Source of the DNA: JAVVSR01 sp036654095
GTDB lineage: Bacteria; Bacillota; Clostridia; Christensenellales; CAG-917
Length of the DNA: 64,000 nucleotides
Assembly (NCBI GenBank): GCA_036654095.1
Contig: JAVVSR010000008.1
Coordinates: 1 to 64,000, forward strand
Direction: 5' to 3'
Made by a program: the position numbers and the translations under genes. Of this stretch, positions 7,471-16,391 are shown piece after piece. Position 1 is the stretch's first letter, and every line of letters starts with the position of its first letter. Below the pieces are notes generated by a model. The model was not told where the DNA came from, did not search any database, and worked only from the letters and a program-made list of their open reading frames with translations.

Positions 7471-8223
7471 ATGATATTTTATTTTAGTGGTACGGGCAAT
7501 TCATTGTATGTCGCTAAGGCATTAGCTGGCGGACAGGAAATTAAAAATATTGCATTGTGTGAACCTAGCGAATTTATAGACACTGAAATTGGGTTTATTA
7601 GCCCGGTGTATTGTGGGTTATTGCCAAAGATTGTTGCGGATTTTATTAATAAATCGAAATTCAAGTCGGAATATATTTGGGCTGTGATGACGTGTGGGGG
7701 TGGCGAGGGGAATACTTATAAGCAACTGCAAGGTTTGCTGAAAGAGAAGGGGAATGCGCTTGACTTTGCGACGAGAATTGTAATGCCTGATAATTGTATT
7801 GTTTTTAAGACATCGCAAGAAAAACGGGCAGAATTATTGTCGGTTACTGAAAAAGAAGTTTATAAAATAAGGGAACAAATTAATAAGCGAGAAAGGCAAT
7901 CAATAAGTAGTAAATATAACAAGTTAGGCGGAAATGTTATGTGGAAATTGCTTAGGAGCGTGTACAAAATAGACAGGCGCGAAGTATCTTCAAGTTGCAA
8001 TGGCTGTGGAATTTGCGCTAAACTTTGTCCTAAAAAATGTATAGAAATAAAAGGTGGTAAGCCAAATTTTGCAGATGGTTGCGCGTATTGTTTTGCGTGC
8101 ATACAATGGTGTCCTAAGAGCGCGATAAGTTTTGGTAAACTAAAGGTAGGCGGAACTTCAAAATATACTAATCCAAATATACAAATAGATGAAATGTTAG
8201 CGCGAAATAAAGATAAGCATTAA
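7471..8223 (+). CDS. EFR1-family flavodoxin/ferredoxin fusion protein
   Basis: The 250-residue product begins with a flavodoxin phosphate-binding loop (FYFSGTGNSLYVAK, residues 3-16). Its C-terminal 80 residues contain two 4Fe-4S cluster motifs, CNGCGICAKLCP at about 174-185 and CAYCFACIQWCP at about 203-214. This layout is that of the EFR1-family ferrodoxins, which are predicted to pass electrons between an FMN domain and two clusters; their partners are unknown. The ATG follows TAGGAGG. The gene stands alone with its own promoter. All cluster cysteines are present, so it should be functional. Confidence 0.85.
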   Translation: MIFYFSGTGNSLYVAKALAGGQEIKNIALCEPSEFIDTEIGFISPVYCGLLPKIVADFINKSKFKSEYIWAVMTCGGGEGNTYKQLQGLLKEKGNALDFATRIVMPDNCIVFKTSQEKRAELLSVTEKEVYKIREQINKRERQSISSKYNKLGGNVMWKLLRSVYKIDRREVSSSCNGCGICAKLCPKKCIEIKGGKPNFADGCAYCFACIQWCPKSAISFGKLKVGGTSKYTNPNIQIDEMLARNKDKH

Positions 8224-8498
8224 GTTAATAGTTTGAATTAGAATTTATTTGAAATTAAAATAATGGTTGATTGTGTTAAAATATTGCGTAATAGAAAAAC
8301 AAAATTGTGAAAAAAATGTAGATAAAAAATATAATAATAAGATTAAAATATAAAGTATCGCGATATATTAAATAATTTAAAGCATGTATATAAGCAATAG
8401 AGATAATGTAATTAACATAAAATAAAAGTATCGTTTGCTTAAGAAAAGTAAGTTTAAGTAATTTATAATGTCGTTAAAGATGTAGTTGAAGGAAAAAT

Positions 8499-9476
8499 AT
8501 GAAAAATGAAAAATTTGGTTGGGCTATAATTGGAAGTGGTAATATTGCTAAAATATGCGGATTGCAATTACGCATAAGTAAAAATCATCGAGTAGTTTCG
8601 ATATACAGTCGCAATCAAAAGACGGCCGAGAGTTTGGCGCGAATTACGGGCGGGGACATATACGATACATTGCAAAAGGCAGTTACGGCAGATGGTGTTG
8701 ATGGAGTTTATATAGCGACACCACATTCGGTACACGCAGTGCAAGCGATTAGGTGTTTGGAATTAAAGAAGCCTGTTTTAATAGAAAAGGCGATATGTGT
8801 AAATACCGAGGAGCTGCTTGAATTATTGCGTGTGGCAGATGAGGGTCGGGTTTATGTTTCGGAGGCTATGTGGACGCGTTATAACCACGTAACGCGTAAA
8901 GTGGTTGAATGGATTGAGGCAGGTCGAATTGGGAAAATAACGGGCATAACGGCAACGTTTTCATTTGACGCAAACACAAAATTCACGCCGCCGCGTGTAC
9001 GCGAAAACAGATATGCAGGAGGAGCGTTGTTAGATGTAGGCGTATACCCGATTGCGTATTGTCAAATGCTATTAGGGAAAGCGGCAGTTATTGAATGTGA
9101 AAGTTTTATAAATGAAAGCGATGTGGACGCGCACGATGAAATTACATTGACATATCAAAGTGGCGCATTATGTAAATTATATTGTGGAATTGACGGAAAG
9201 CGTCCTAAGGAAGCTATAATACAAGGGGAGTCGGGGAAAATTGTTGTTGGTAGTTTTTCAAATGCAATTAAGGCGACGCTGGTTACTAACACGGAAAGGG
9301 AGGTATATCGAAAAATTTGTACTTATATGCCAGAGTTTGACAAGGTAGCGTCAGATATTAAAGAAGGGAAACTTCAAAGCGATGAAATGACACACCGTGA
9401 TAGTATAGAAGTGTTACAAATGATTGACGAATGTCGTAGGCAAATTGGGCTTATTTATGACAACGATAAAAGATAG
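8499..9476 (+). CDS. Gfo/Idh/MocA-family NAD(P)-dependent oxidoreductase
   Basis: The 325-residue product has an N-terminal Rossmann fold (WAIIGSGNIAK at about residues 8-18), the family's catalytic-lysine region EKAICVN (usually EKP, here EKA) at about 95-101, and a C-terminal alpha/beta domain containing GGALLDVGVYPIAY at about 172-185. Sequence around SEAMWTRYNH resembles the dihydrodiol dehydrogenase branch, which acts on sugars or sugar alcohols. The substrate cannot be read from sequence. The 275 bases upstream are AT-rich with no other gene. It converges on the lysine operon, with 23 bases between the stop codons. Confidence 0.85.
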   Translation: MKNEKFGWAIIGSGNIAKICGLQLRISKNHRVVSIYSRNQKTAESLARITGGDIYDTLQKAVTADGVDGVYIATPHSVHAVQAIRCLELKKPVLIEKAICVNTEELLELLRVADEGRVYVSEAMWTRYNHVTRKVVEWIEAGRIGKITGITATFSFDANTKFTPPRVRENRYAGGALLDVGVYPIAYCQMLLGKAAVIECESFINESDVDAHDEITLTYQSGALCKLYCGIDGKRPKEAIIQGESGKIVVGSFSNAIKATLVTNTEREVYRKICTYMPEFDKVASDIKEGKLQSDEMTHRDSIEVLQMIDECRRQIGLIYDNDKR

Positions 9477-9499
9477 ATGACGCAATATCGATAAAATAT

Positions 9500-9991
9500 T
9501 TAAAGCAACTTTCTAAAAAAGTATTCGCCATCGCTATCGGCTATATTTGTTTTTTCAAATCCGTGAGAATGCCAAAATCTAGTATTATTTTCATTTGAAG
9601 TAGTTAAATCAATGAATTTGCCGTGTAAACGTTTGATTTCGTTTTCAAGTATTTGATAAGCTAACGAACCTAAACCCTTGTTTCGATACTCTGGCAAGAT
9701 ACAGTATTCCATAATAAAACCTTTACAGTCTTCTAAATTGTAGACAACATACATCGCAAATCCAAGCACTTTGTCGCCATCTTTATAAAAACCAATTCTC
9801 ACAGGCTGTTTGTCGCACTGAAATAATGTAGTAATCGTATTGTGATATGTATCCGAAAAGTAGTATTCGGACATTGCGGTGTGTTCTCCTCCGCAGAGTG
9901 ACCAATTCGGAATTATATCCTCGTGCATATAACGGTTAAACATTTCCCAAAATTCATTAATTTGGTTTATATTAATTTCTTCTAATATCAT
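9500..9991 (-). CDS. GNAT-family N-acetyltransferase, last gene of the lysine operon
   Basis: The 163-residue product has the acetyl-CoA-binding motif A of GNAT enzymes (CILPEYRNKGLGSLAYQIL, about residues 97-115) and the C-terminal FWHSHGFEK segment. Its ATG starts one base after the dapB stop codon, so the two are translationally coupled. The operon position suggests a job linked to lysine or diaminopimelate metabolism, but the acceptor substrate is unknown. GNATs often sit in operons without a pathway link, so this remains open. Confidence 0.8.
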   Translation of the reverse strand: MILEEININQINEFWEMFNRYMHEDIIPNWSLCGGEHTAMSEYYFSDTYHNTITTLFQCDKQPVRIGFYKDGDKVLGFAMYVVYNLEDCKGFIMEYCILPEYRNKGLGSLAYQILENEIKRLHGKFIDLTTSNENNTRFWHSHGFEKTNIADSDGEYFFRKLL

Positions 9992-9992
9992 A

Positions 9993-11192
9993 TTAAAGTT
10001 TATAATATTGTTTTAATGCTTGCTCGGCTTGTAGCACAGACGCTGTATCTATACAACAACTAATTTTAGTTTCACTTGTTGTAATGGAATAAATACTGGC
10101 GCCTGAACGATTTAAAATTTGTAAAACATCTTTGGCGACGCCACATTGATGCGCCATACCAGCGCCTTCCGATGTTATTTTTGATGTATTTTCCTTTGAA
10201 AAATAAGTTGTGTTCAAAGTAAACAATTCCTGATAGGCAACATTATTTGAGTTATCAGGAAGGGTAAACGACACAGATACGGTATCGTCGTGATTAAGAG
10301 TTTGTGAAATCATATCAAGATTAATTTGTTTTGCGCCCAATTTTTCAAGCATATTGACAAAAGACGTGGCGGTAATTTTAGGAATTGTAATTAAAGTAAT
10401 ATCATTTTCGACAGTTACGTTAGTGACAGCGTAAACCGCGCCTATAATTGAATTCATATTATAAAGGCCAAATGGTTTATCTAAAATAAACTCGATAGCG
10501 CGCAAACTTCCTTGAACAAAAACTTCTTTATTTTGCGATTCGTGTGAAAGAGTGATAATTTCACCCGAACTGATGTACATAACATCATGCTTGCCGACTA
10601 TGCTGCCCCCGCGAATTGAGTGAATACCTATTTCGGTTGGGCTTCGACGAAGATGTTCATTGTGACGGCCAAAAACGTATTCGCATTGATTATTTCTAAC
10701 GCTATTTATTGCATCGGCAATAGATAGGGCAGTGCCGCTAGGGCTGTCGTATTTTTTATTGTGGTGTTGTTCAATGATTTCAATATCGTAATCGGAGCCT
10801 AAAAAACCAGCGGTTTCTTTAGCGAGTGATATCAATATATTTACGCCAAGCGACATATTGCTTGCTTTAAATATTGCAATATTCTCCGCCGCTTTTTCAA
10901 GCGAAGCAAGTTGTTCATTTGAGTGTCCAGTGGTTGCGGTGACCAACTTAATATTGTGCTTTACAGCATAGTCAATAAGTTCGTTCAAAGCGTCGGGAAC
11001 GGAAAAGTCGATAATAACATCAGCCAACTCAGTGACTTCTGTTATGCTGTCATAGACGGGTATATCAAAGCAGTTCTTATCGCAGTGCTTGTCCACGCCT
11101 GCAACAACGGTATAGTTGTTGTTTTTTAAAAGTTGGTCATAAATTGAATGGCCTATTCTGCCACCAATACCATTTATAATTAGTTTAGTCAT
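9993..11192 (-). CDS. dapB: 4-hydroxy-tetrahydrodipicolinate reductase fused to an aspartokinase-type tandem ACT domain
   Basis: Residues 1-248 are a complete DapB: Rossmann loop NGIGGRIG (7-14), the ATTGHS segment (86-91), catalytic HHNKK (143-147) followed by DSPSGTA (149-155), and the family's end PFGLYNMNSI. DapB normally stops here at about 250 residues. This protein continues to residue 399 with a region matching the C-terminus of aspartokinase: ITLITIPK, INLDMISQTL, VSVSFTLPD, then GAGMAHQCGVAKDVLQIL and SITTSETKISCCID. It therefore holds two ACT domains. Known role: reduces HTPA with NAD(P)H in lysine and diaminopimelate synthesis. Inferred: lysine or a related amino acid binds the ACT part and controls this step. 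Start chosen at ATG 11192 behind AAGGAG rather than the in-frame TTG at 11210, although the ribosome-binding-site spacing is short. Confidence 0.92.
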   Translation of the reverse strand: MTKLIINGIGGRIGHSIYDQLLKNNNYTVVAGVDKHCDKNCFDIPVYDSITEVTELADVIIDFSVPDALNELIDYAVKHNIKLVTATTGHSNEQLASLEKAAENIAIFKASNMSLGVNILISLAKETAGFLGSDYDIEIIEQHHNKKYDSPSGTALSIADAINSVRNNQCEYVFGRHNEHLRRSPTEIGIHSIRGGSIVGKHDVMYISSGEIITLSHESQNKEVFVQGSLRAIEFILDKPFGLYNMNSIIGAVYAVTNVTVENDITLITIPKITATSFVNMLEKLGAKQINLDMISQTLNHDDTVSVSFTLPDNSNNVAYQELFTLNTTYFSKENTSKITSEGAGMAHQCGVAKDVLQILNRSGASIYSITTSETKISCCIDTASVLQAEQALKQYYKL

Positions 11193-11248
11193 AATCTCCT
11201 TACAATTCAAAACAAAGTGATAATTGAACTGTTTTAACTTTTAAACTA

Positions 11249-12139
11249 TCATTTATGCTGTTTTAATAAATTCAGTTCACACATTAAGCGTTTTAATATA
11301 GCGGCATTTTCATCTGTTATTGGCATAAGCGGTAGACGCAAAATATTGCTTCCAAAGCCTAATAGCGATACTCCATACTTAACTGGAATTGGATTAACTT
11401 CGCTAAATAAAGCCTTTACTAATGGCAATATTTGAAGTTGCATTTTGCCTGCTTTTGTAGTTTCGCCGTTTAAATATGCGACGGTCATATCGTGCATAAA
11501 TTTAGGCGCGACATTCGACGCGACCGATATAACTCCACTTCCGCCAACTGACATTATTGGAACAGTTATGCCGTCATCGCCAGAAATTACATCGGCCAAA
11601 CCATCGGACAGCCGAATTGTTTCAGATATTTGCTCCATATTTCCAGAGGCTTCTTTTATGGCGACAATGTTTTTTAGTTTTGCAATTTCAGCAAAAGTCT
11701 GTGGCAAAATATTTACGCCTGTACGTCCGGGAACGTTATAGCAAATTATAGGGGCAGAAACGCTTTCTGCAATCGCGGTGTAATGCGCTATTAACCCGCG
11801 TTGGGTACATTTGTTGTAATAAGGCGTGACGATAAGAAGGGCGTCTGCGCCAAGCTTTTCCACTGCTTGACTATGCAATATAACTTCGCTAGTATTGTTT
11901 CCACCAGTGCCAACAATCACAGGTACTCGCCTATTTATACGCTTAATTGCAAAACGGATAACTTCTAATTTCTCATCTTTAGTCATAGTCGACGGCTCGC
12001 CAGTTGTCCCAGCGACAACTAATGCGTCGATATCATTTGCAATTTGAAAATCAATTAGCCGACCATAAGCTTCATAATCTACGCCGTCGGCGGTAAATGG
12101 TGTTACAAGCGCGGTTGCGCAACCTTTGAATATTGACAT
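11249..12139 (-). CDS. dapA: 4-hydroxy-tetrahydrodipicolinate synthase
   Basis: The 296-residue product, normal length for DapA, contains the GTTGEPSTMT signature (about residues 44-53), the YYNKCTQRGL segment around the catalytic Tyr and the Schiff-base lysine in AIKEASGN (about 161-168). It condenses pyruvate with aspartate semialdehyde, the first committed step to lysine. The ATG sits after GAGGTGAT. It lies 12 bases downstream of asd and about 56 bases upstream of dapB, in one transcript behind the lysine riboswitch. Confidence 0.96.
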   Translation of the reverse strand: MSIFKGCATALVTPFTADGVDYEAYGRLIDFQIANDIDALVVAGTTGEPSTMTKDEKLEVIRFAIKRINRRVPVIVGTGGNNTSEVILHSQAVEKLGADALLIVTPYYNKCTQRGLIAHYTAIAESVSAPIICYNVPGRTGVNILPQTFAEIAKLKNIVAIKEASGNMEQISETIRLSDGLADVISGDDGITVPIMSVGGSGVISVASNVAPKFMHDMTVAYLNGETTKAGKMQLQILPLVKALFSEVNPIPVKYGVSLLGFGSNILRLPLMPITDENAAILKRLMCELNLLKQHK

Positions 12140-12151
12140 TTAATCACCTCG

Positions 12152-13153
12152 TTAGATTAGATTTTGATTGATTATAATTTCAGCAATTTGTACTGCGTTT
12201 GTTGCTGCGCCTTTGCGAATATTATCAGCAACACACCAAATATTTACGCCGCTTTCGATACTTTCGTCAATGCGAATTCGCCCAACATAGACGGGGTCGG
12301 TGTCTTCGGCATATATAGGCATAGGATATTTGGAATTTTTAATGTCATCTTCAACAACAAGCCCGGGGGCATTTTTTAAACAATCAAACACTCCTTCAAG
12401 CGTACATGGTTTTTCAAACTCAAGATTTATGCTTTCGCAGTGGCTATGAAAAACAGGCACACGAACAGTTGTCGCAGTAATGCGCATATCGGGAGCGTGC
12501 AAAATTTTGCGAGTTTCGCTTATCATTTTCATTTCCTCTTTAGTATATCCGTTGTCGCAAAACGTGTCAATTTGAGGTAAGCAATTTCCAAAAATAGGAT
12601 AATTAAATTTCTTAGGTGGTTCACCATTTATACCATTTTTAAGGTCGGCATAACCTTGCACACCTGCGCCGGATACGGCTTGATATGTGCTAAAGATTAT
12701 ACGCTTAATTATGTATTTGTCGTGTAGAGGTTTTAAAGCTACCATTGCTTGTATGGTTGAACAGTTAGGATTTGAAATTATCCCTTTGTTCCATAAAACA
12801 TCTTCAGGATTAACCTCTGGCACAACAAGCGGAACATTTTTATCCATACGCCATTGACTGCTGTTGTCAACAACTACCGCGCCGTTTTCGACAAAAATTG
12901 GCGCAAAGTCACGGCTAGTGCCACCGCCTGCCGAAAACAAAGCAATATCAACTTTATGAGCCGCAATGTTTTCACGAGTTAGTTCAATAACTGTATGTTT
13001 TTTGCCCATAAAATCTATTTCCTTGCCGGCGCTTTTAGCGCTTGCAAATAAATAATAGTTTTCGACAGGTAGATTTTTTTCGCTTAACACCTGTAAAAAC
13101 TTTGTGCCTACCATACCAGTCGCGCCAACAACGGCGATGTTATACTTTTTCAT
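12152..13153 (-). CDS. asd: Aspartate-semialdehyde dehydrogenase
   Basis: The product is 333 residues from the ATG at 13153, chosen because it follows TTTGGAGGATAGA; the in-frame TTG twelve bases earlier overlaps the ribosome binding site. It shows the Rossmann loop GATGMVGTKF, the catalytic cysteine in ISNPNCSTIQ, and QAVSGAG. It reduces aspartyl phosphate to aspartate semialdehyde, the substrate of DapA in this operon and of homoserine dehydrogenase encoded at 29802. It is the first gene after the riboswitch and its terminator. Confidence 0.96.
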   Translation of the reverse strand: MKKYNIAVVGATGMVGTKFLQVLSEKNLPVENYYLFASAKSAGKEIDFMGKKHTVIELTRENIAAHKVDIALFSAGGGTSRDFAPIFVENGAVVVDNSSQWRMDKNVPLVVPEVNPEDVLWNKGIISNPNCSTIQAMVALKPLHDKYIIKRIIFSTYQAVSGAGVQGYADLKNGINGEPPKKFNYPIFGNCLPQIDTFCDNGYTKEEMKMISETRKILHAPDMRITATTVRVPVFHSHCESINLEFEKPCTLEGVFDCLKNAPGLVVEDDIKNSKYPMPIYAEDTDPVYVGRIRIDESIESGVNIWCVADNIRKGAATNAVQIAEIIINQNLI

Positions 13154-13420
13154 TCTATCCTCCAAATTTTTAGAGAGCGTAATTTAAGCTCATCAAGATT
13201 ACTAATTAAATTTAAAAAAATGTAAACGGCTATACTGTTATCATCAATTCGCGTTAGGCGCGAACTTGTGAAAGATATGCGGTTTGAATTAAACACAAAA
13301 TAACTTGTGTTAAATGCTCAACTAAAATATACGCGTTACATCTGTATATTATTTAAATAGTTTGTAAGCCAAAAAATGTAACTTGTTTTCACTTTGTAAA
13401 CTATACCGCTATATCATTAT

Positions 13421-13452
13421 ATAAAAAAATAGTGCTGAGGGATACTCGGCAC
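13421..13452 (-). terminator. Riboswitch-controlled transcription terminator upstream of asd
   Basis: On the minus strand GTGCCGAG pairs with CTCAGCAC (one C-A mismatch) around a short loop and is followed by a run of seven T residues. It lies just downstream of the lysine aptamer and about 270 bases before the asd start, the place expected for an attenuator. Confidence 0.85.
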
Positions 13453-13471
13453 AATCGAAAATCAACATAGC

Positions 13472-13636
13472 CAAATAGTACACCATCTGTTTAGATGACA
13501 GTTGTAGGGTTTTAGCCCTAGCACCCAACAGACATTTGCCATAACGTCCATTTCGGCGATAATACCCTTTTTATAGGTTGACAGGTTGGCGACCAAAAAA
13601 ACACCTATATACTTATGCTTACCGCTCCTCTACTTG
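13472..13636 (-). promoter_or_regulatory. Lysine riboswitch (L box)
   Basis: The minus-strand RNA has the conserved L-box blocks in order: GUAGAGGAGCGGUAAGCAUA, then AGUAU, AAAGGGUAUUAUCGCCGAA, GGGUGCUAGGGCUAAAACCC, and a CUGUCAUCU/AGAUGG hairpin. The 5' CAAGUAG (13630-13636) pairs with CUAUUUG (13472-13478) to close P1. L boxes bind lysine and shut down transcription. A terminator follows and then asd-dapA-dapB, so lysine should repress the whole operon. The motif order matches Bacillus lysC and clostridial L boxes from memory; no covariance search was run. Confidence 0.92.
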
Positions 13637-13643
13637 TGTGGTT

Positions 13644-13672
13644 ATTCTAACATATCAACAAAATTTTGTCAA
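13644..13672 (-). promoter_or_regulatory. Promoter of the lysine operon
   Basis: On the minus strand a perfect TTGACA box (13667-13672) is 17 bases from TAGAAT (13644-13649). The riboswitch aptamer begins about eight bases further on, so the transcript starts right at the L box. Confidence 0.85.
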
Positions 13673-13690
13673 AACATTTAAGTATTATTC

Positions 13691-13719
13691 TTGATATATT
13701 TAAGATTATAGTGTAGAAT
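13691..13719 (+). promoter_or_regulatory. Promoter for the membrane protein gene at 13756
   Basis: TTGATA (13691-13696) and TAGAAT (13714-13719) are 17 bases apart and diverge from the lysine-operon promoter. Confidence 0.7.
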
Positions 13720-13755
13720 AGGTAAACAATGTAATTATATTTTAGGAGTTTTTAA

Positions 13756-14766
13756 ATGGCAAAAAGTAATACCGATGAAATAAAGGCTTTATATAAAAAG
13801 CTGTCGCTCGCTCCCGAACTTCGCGATGAACCCCCTAAGGGCAAATATCCGAAGGGACGTATCAAACAAGTTTTCAACATTTTCAGCGCGGAAATGAACA
13901 GCTTAATGCGCGTAAATATTTGGTTTTTATTATTTTTAATTCCGATGTTTGCAGTGTTGTTTTGGTACGTTAACGTTGCCGTTTCGCAGGCGATTGTGGG
14001 CTTCAACTTCATGGGAAATATTGGTATTGGTTATCCCGGCGGAAGCGATGATGCAGTACAGGGTATGATAGCCGTTTATGACGCATATCAAAAAGTTCTG
14101 TTTTTGCTGTTGCCAGCCATTGTTATTATGTCAATAGGCGTAGCGGGCGCATTTAATTGCTATAAAAAATATATGTGGGGCGAAAAGGTTTCCGTTACAA
14201 AAGACTTTTTTCGTGGCGTAAAAAAACATTGGTATAAATACTTAATTGTTATGATTGTAAACGCTCTTATCGTGCTAGGTACAGGAAGCGCGTTGATTTA
14301 TTTTTTAAAGTTGCAAGCGCTAGGCATTGCGACGGCAGGCTACTGGGTAATGCTAATTTCGGTATGTATAGCGGCATTTTTATTGATGTATGTGAATATG
14401 ACATTGCTACCTATGATTTGCGCATTGGATTTGCCTTTACATAAGCAACTGAAAAACGCATTGATTATTTCGCTTAAATTTGCGCCAGCAGGCTTGATTT
14501 TGTGGGTTGTATGCTTAATTCCGTTTGGGCTTTTATTTGTCGCTAGCACTTTTGTGAGTATGATGCTTTATATGATGTTTATTATGTTCGGGTTTGTATT
14601 GTACGGGCTTGCATTTACTGCATTTTCGCAACTAGCCATAGACAATGTGTTGACGCCATTATATCAGCTTTCTATCGCACCGACGGAGCCTACTAAAAAG
14701 AAAAACAAAAACAAAAATAAAAATAAAAACAGTAAAATTAATTATAATAAGGGCGGTAAGAGATAA
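13756..14766 (+). CDS. Polytopic membrane protein, loosely YesL/DUF624-like
   Basis: The 336-residue product has a soluble, charged N-terminus (about 45 residues), about six hydrophobic helices (about residues 52-75, 110-132, 156-182, 190-214, 236-258, 260-290) and a strikingly basic tail of alternating Lys and Asn (about 310-336). The layout and the short loops recall DUF624/YesL membrane proteins, but I do not recognise it firmly. A TTTTAGGAG ribosome binding site precedes the ATG. The next gene starts immediately after the stop codon, so they share a transcript with the methyltransferase and hslO. Confidence 0.75.
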   Translation: MAKSNTDEIKALYKKLSLAPELRDEPPKGKYPKGRIKQVFNIFSAEMNSLMRVNIWFLLFLIPMFAVLFWYVNVAVSQAIVGFNFMGNIGIGYPGGSDDAVQGMIAVYDAYQKVLFLLLPAIVIMSIGVAGAFNCYKKYMWGEKVSVTKDFFRGVKKHWYKYLIVMIVNALIVLGTGSALIYFLKLQALGIATAGYWVMLISVCIAAFLLMYVNMTLLPMICALDLPLHKQLKNALIISLKFAPAGLILWVVCLIPFGLLFVASTFVSMMLYMMFIMFGFVLYGLAFTAFSQLAIDNVLTPLYQLSIAPTEPTKKKNKNKNKNKNSKINYNKGGKR

Positions 14767-15501
14767 GTGGGTTATTCGGCATTGTCAAAATATTATGACT
14801 TCCTTATGACCGACTTTGATTACGACAGCTATATAAATTTTATACTTAAGCAGGTCGCTGGAAAGACGGGGTTGGACTTGGCTGCTGGAAGCGGTGAAAT
14901 GACCATTCCTTTATCTAAGCGCGGTTTTAAAATGACGGGCGGCGATATAAGCTCCGAAATGCTTACAATAGCTACCGAAAAAGCGAGGAAGCAGTTTCAA
15001 AATATTTTGTTTTTAGTTCTTGATTTAAACAACCTTTCCATTTCAAAAAAGTATGATTTTGTGACGGCAGTGTGTGACGGCTTTAATTATGTATCAAATA
15101 TTGCTAATCTAAAAAGTGCGTTTTTGGCCGTATATAACGCGCTAAATGCAGGCGGTAAGTTTATTTTTGATATATCAACTAAGTACAAACTCACCGAAAT
15201 AATTGGAAACAATATATTTTATGAAGATTTGGATAAGCTAAGTTATTTTTGGACAAACAAGTTGTTTCCCAATAAAATAGAGATGAGCTTATCATTTTTT
15301 GAACGACAACAATCAGTTGATGAATGTAAGCAGGGAGAGTTATATAGGCGTTATGACGAACAGCAGACGCAATATTTTTATGACAATGATGAGATAATAG
15401 GTCTTTTACAGCAAATTGGCTTTATAACCAACGTATATGATGGAAAATTTGAAAAATTAACCGCTACATCGCCACGAATGACGGTTGTAGCCACAAAGTG
15501 A
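14767..15501 (+). CDS. Class I SAM-dependent methyltransferase
   Basis: The 244-residue product starts with GTG directly after the previous stop. It has motif I of SAM methyltransferases (GLDLAAGSGEMTIPL, about residues 35-49), an acidic residue at the end of beta2 (GGDISSEML) and FDFVTAV-like motif IV (KYDFVTAVCDGFNYV). The YDFLMTDFDYDSY start is typical of a widespread clostridial family of unknown substrate found near hslO. It probably methylates a small molecule or RNA; substrate not deducible. Confidence 0.85.
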   Translation: MGYSALSKYYDFLMTDFDYDSYINFILKQVAGKTGLDLAAGSGEMTIPLSKRGFKMTGGDISSEMLTIATEKARKQFQNILFLVLDLNNLSISKKYDFVTAVCDGFNYVSNIANLKSAFLAVYNALNAGGKFIFDISTKYKLTEIIGNNIFYEDLDKLSYFWTNKLFPNKIEMSLSFFERQQSVDECKQGELYRRYDEQQTQYFYDNDEIIGLLQQIGFITNVYDGKFEKLTATSPRMTVVATK

Positions 15502-15504
15502 GTT

Positions 15505-16365
15505 ATGGATATATTTAAAAAATTTATGCTCGCCGACAAAACGGTGATGGTGAGCGTAATTTCTGCTAAAGATATGGTAGATAAAGCAATTAAATTACAC
15601 GGACTTTCCCGCACTGCTTCCGCGGCGCTTGGGCGAACATTGATAGTTGGAGCTTTTATGGCGGAACAGTTAAAAAGCGAAACTCAACGGCTAACAATTA
15701 CCGTAAATGGCGGCGGAGGGTTGGGGCGATTAGTTGTATGTGGCGAGTACGGTTGCAAGGTTCGCGGATATGTTGAAAATTCAAATTTCGAGTTACCGCT
15801 AAATGCAAATGGCAAGCTGGACGTAGGTGGCGCGGTTGGTAAAAACGGCTATATAAGCGTTATTAAGGATATGGGAATGAAAGAACCATACCTAGGACGT
15901 AGCTCACTTGTTGACGGAGAGATTGCAAACGATTTTACATACTATTTTACGGTGTCCGAGCAACAACCGTCGGCAGTTGCGTTAGGCGTGTTGGTGGGCG
16001 ATGAGGGTTGCGTTGCAAGTGGTGGTATTATTGTTCAAATTATGCCAAATTGTAATGATTATGTAATTACAATGATGGAAGATATCGTATCAAATTTTTC
16101 AAATATTTCAAGCTTAATGAGTGACTTTACGGTTGATGAAATTATTGAAAAGTACTTTGGACATCTTGATATATTTGAACTTCCAAGTCAAGTTCCAAAA
16201 TACGAATGTAATTGTAATCGTGATAGAATTGAAAAAATATTATTGTCACTTGGCAAATCAGAGGCATACGATATTTTAGCCACAGAAGGCAAAGTTGAAC
16301 TATGTTGTCAATTTTGCAACACTAAGTATGTTTTTGATGAAAAGGCACTTAAAGCGCTGTTTTAG
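15505..16365 (+). CDS. hslO: Hsp33 redox-regulated chaperonin
   Basis: The 286-residue product matches Hsp33 across its length. The N-terminal domain has the SRTASAALGRTL and GGGGLGRLVV signatures, and the C-terminal redox switch keeps all four zinc cysteines: C235-x-C237 and C268-x-x-C271. Oxidation of these cysteines releases zinc and activates the holdase. The gene starts three bases after the methyltransferase stop. Four intact cysteines in an anaerobe point to protection during brief oxygen exposure. Confidence 0.95.
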   Translation: MDIFKKFMLADKTVMVSVISAKDMVDKAIKLHGLSRTASAALGRTLIVGAFMAEQLKSETQRLTITVNGGGGLGRLVVCGEYGCKVRGYVENSNFELPLNANGKLDVGGAVGKNGYISVIKDMGMKEPYLGRSSLVDGEIANDFTYYFTVSEQQPSAVALGVLVGDEGCVASGGIIVQIMPNCNDYVITMMEDIVSNFSNISSLMSDFTVDEIIEKYFGHLDIFELPSQVPKYECNCNRDRIEKILLSLGKSEAYDILATEGKVELCCQFCNTKYVFDEKALKALF

Positions 16366-16391
16366 GCTGATAAAATACAAATTGGTAGATA

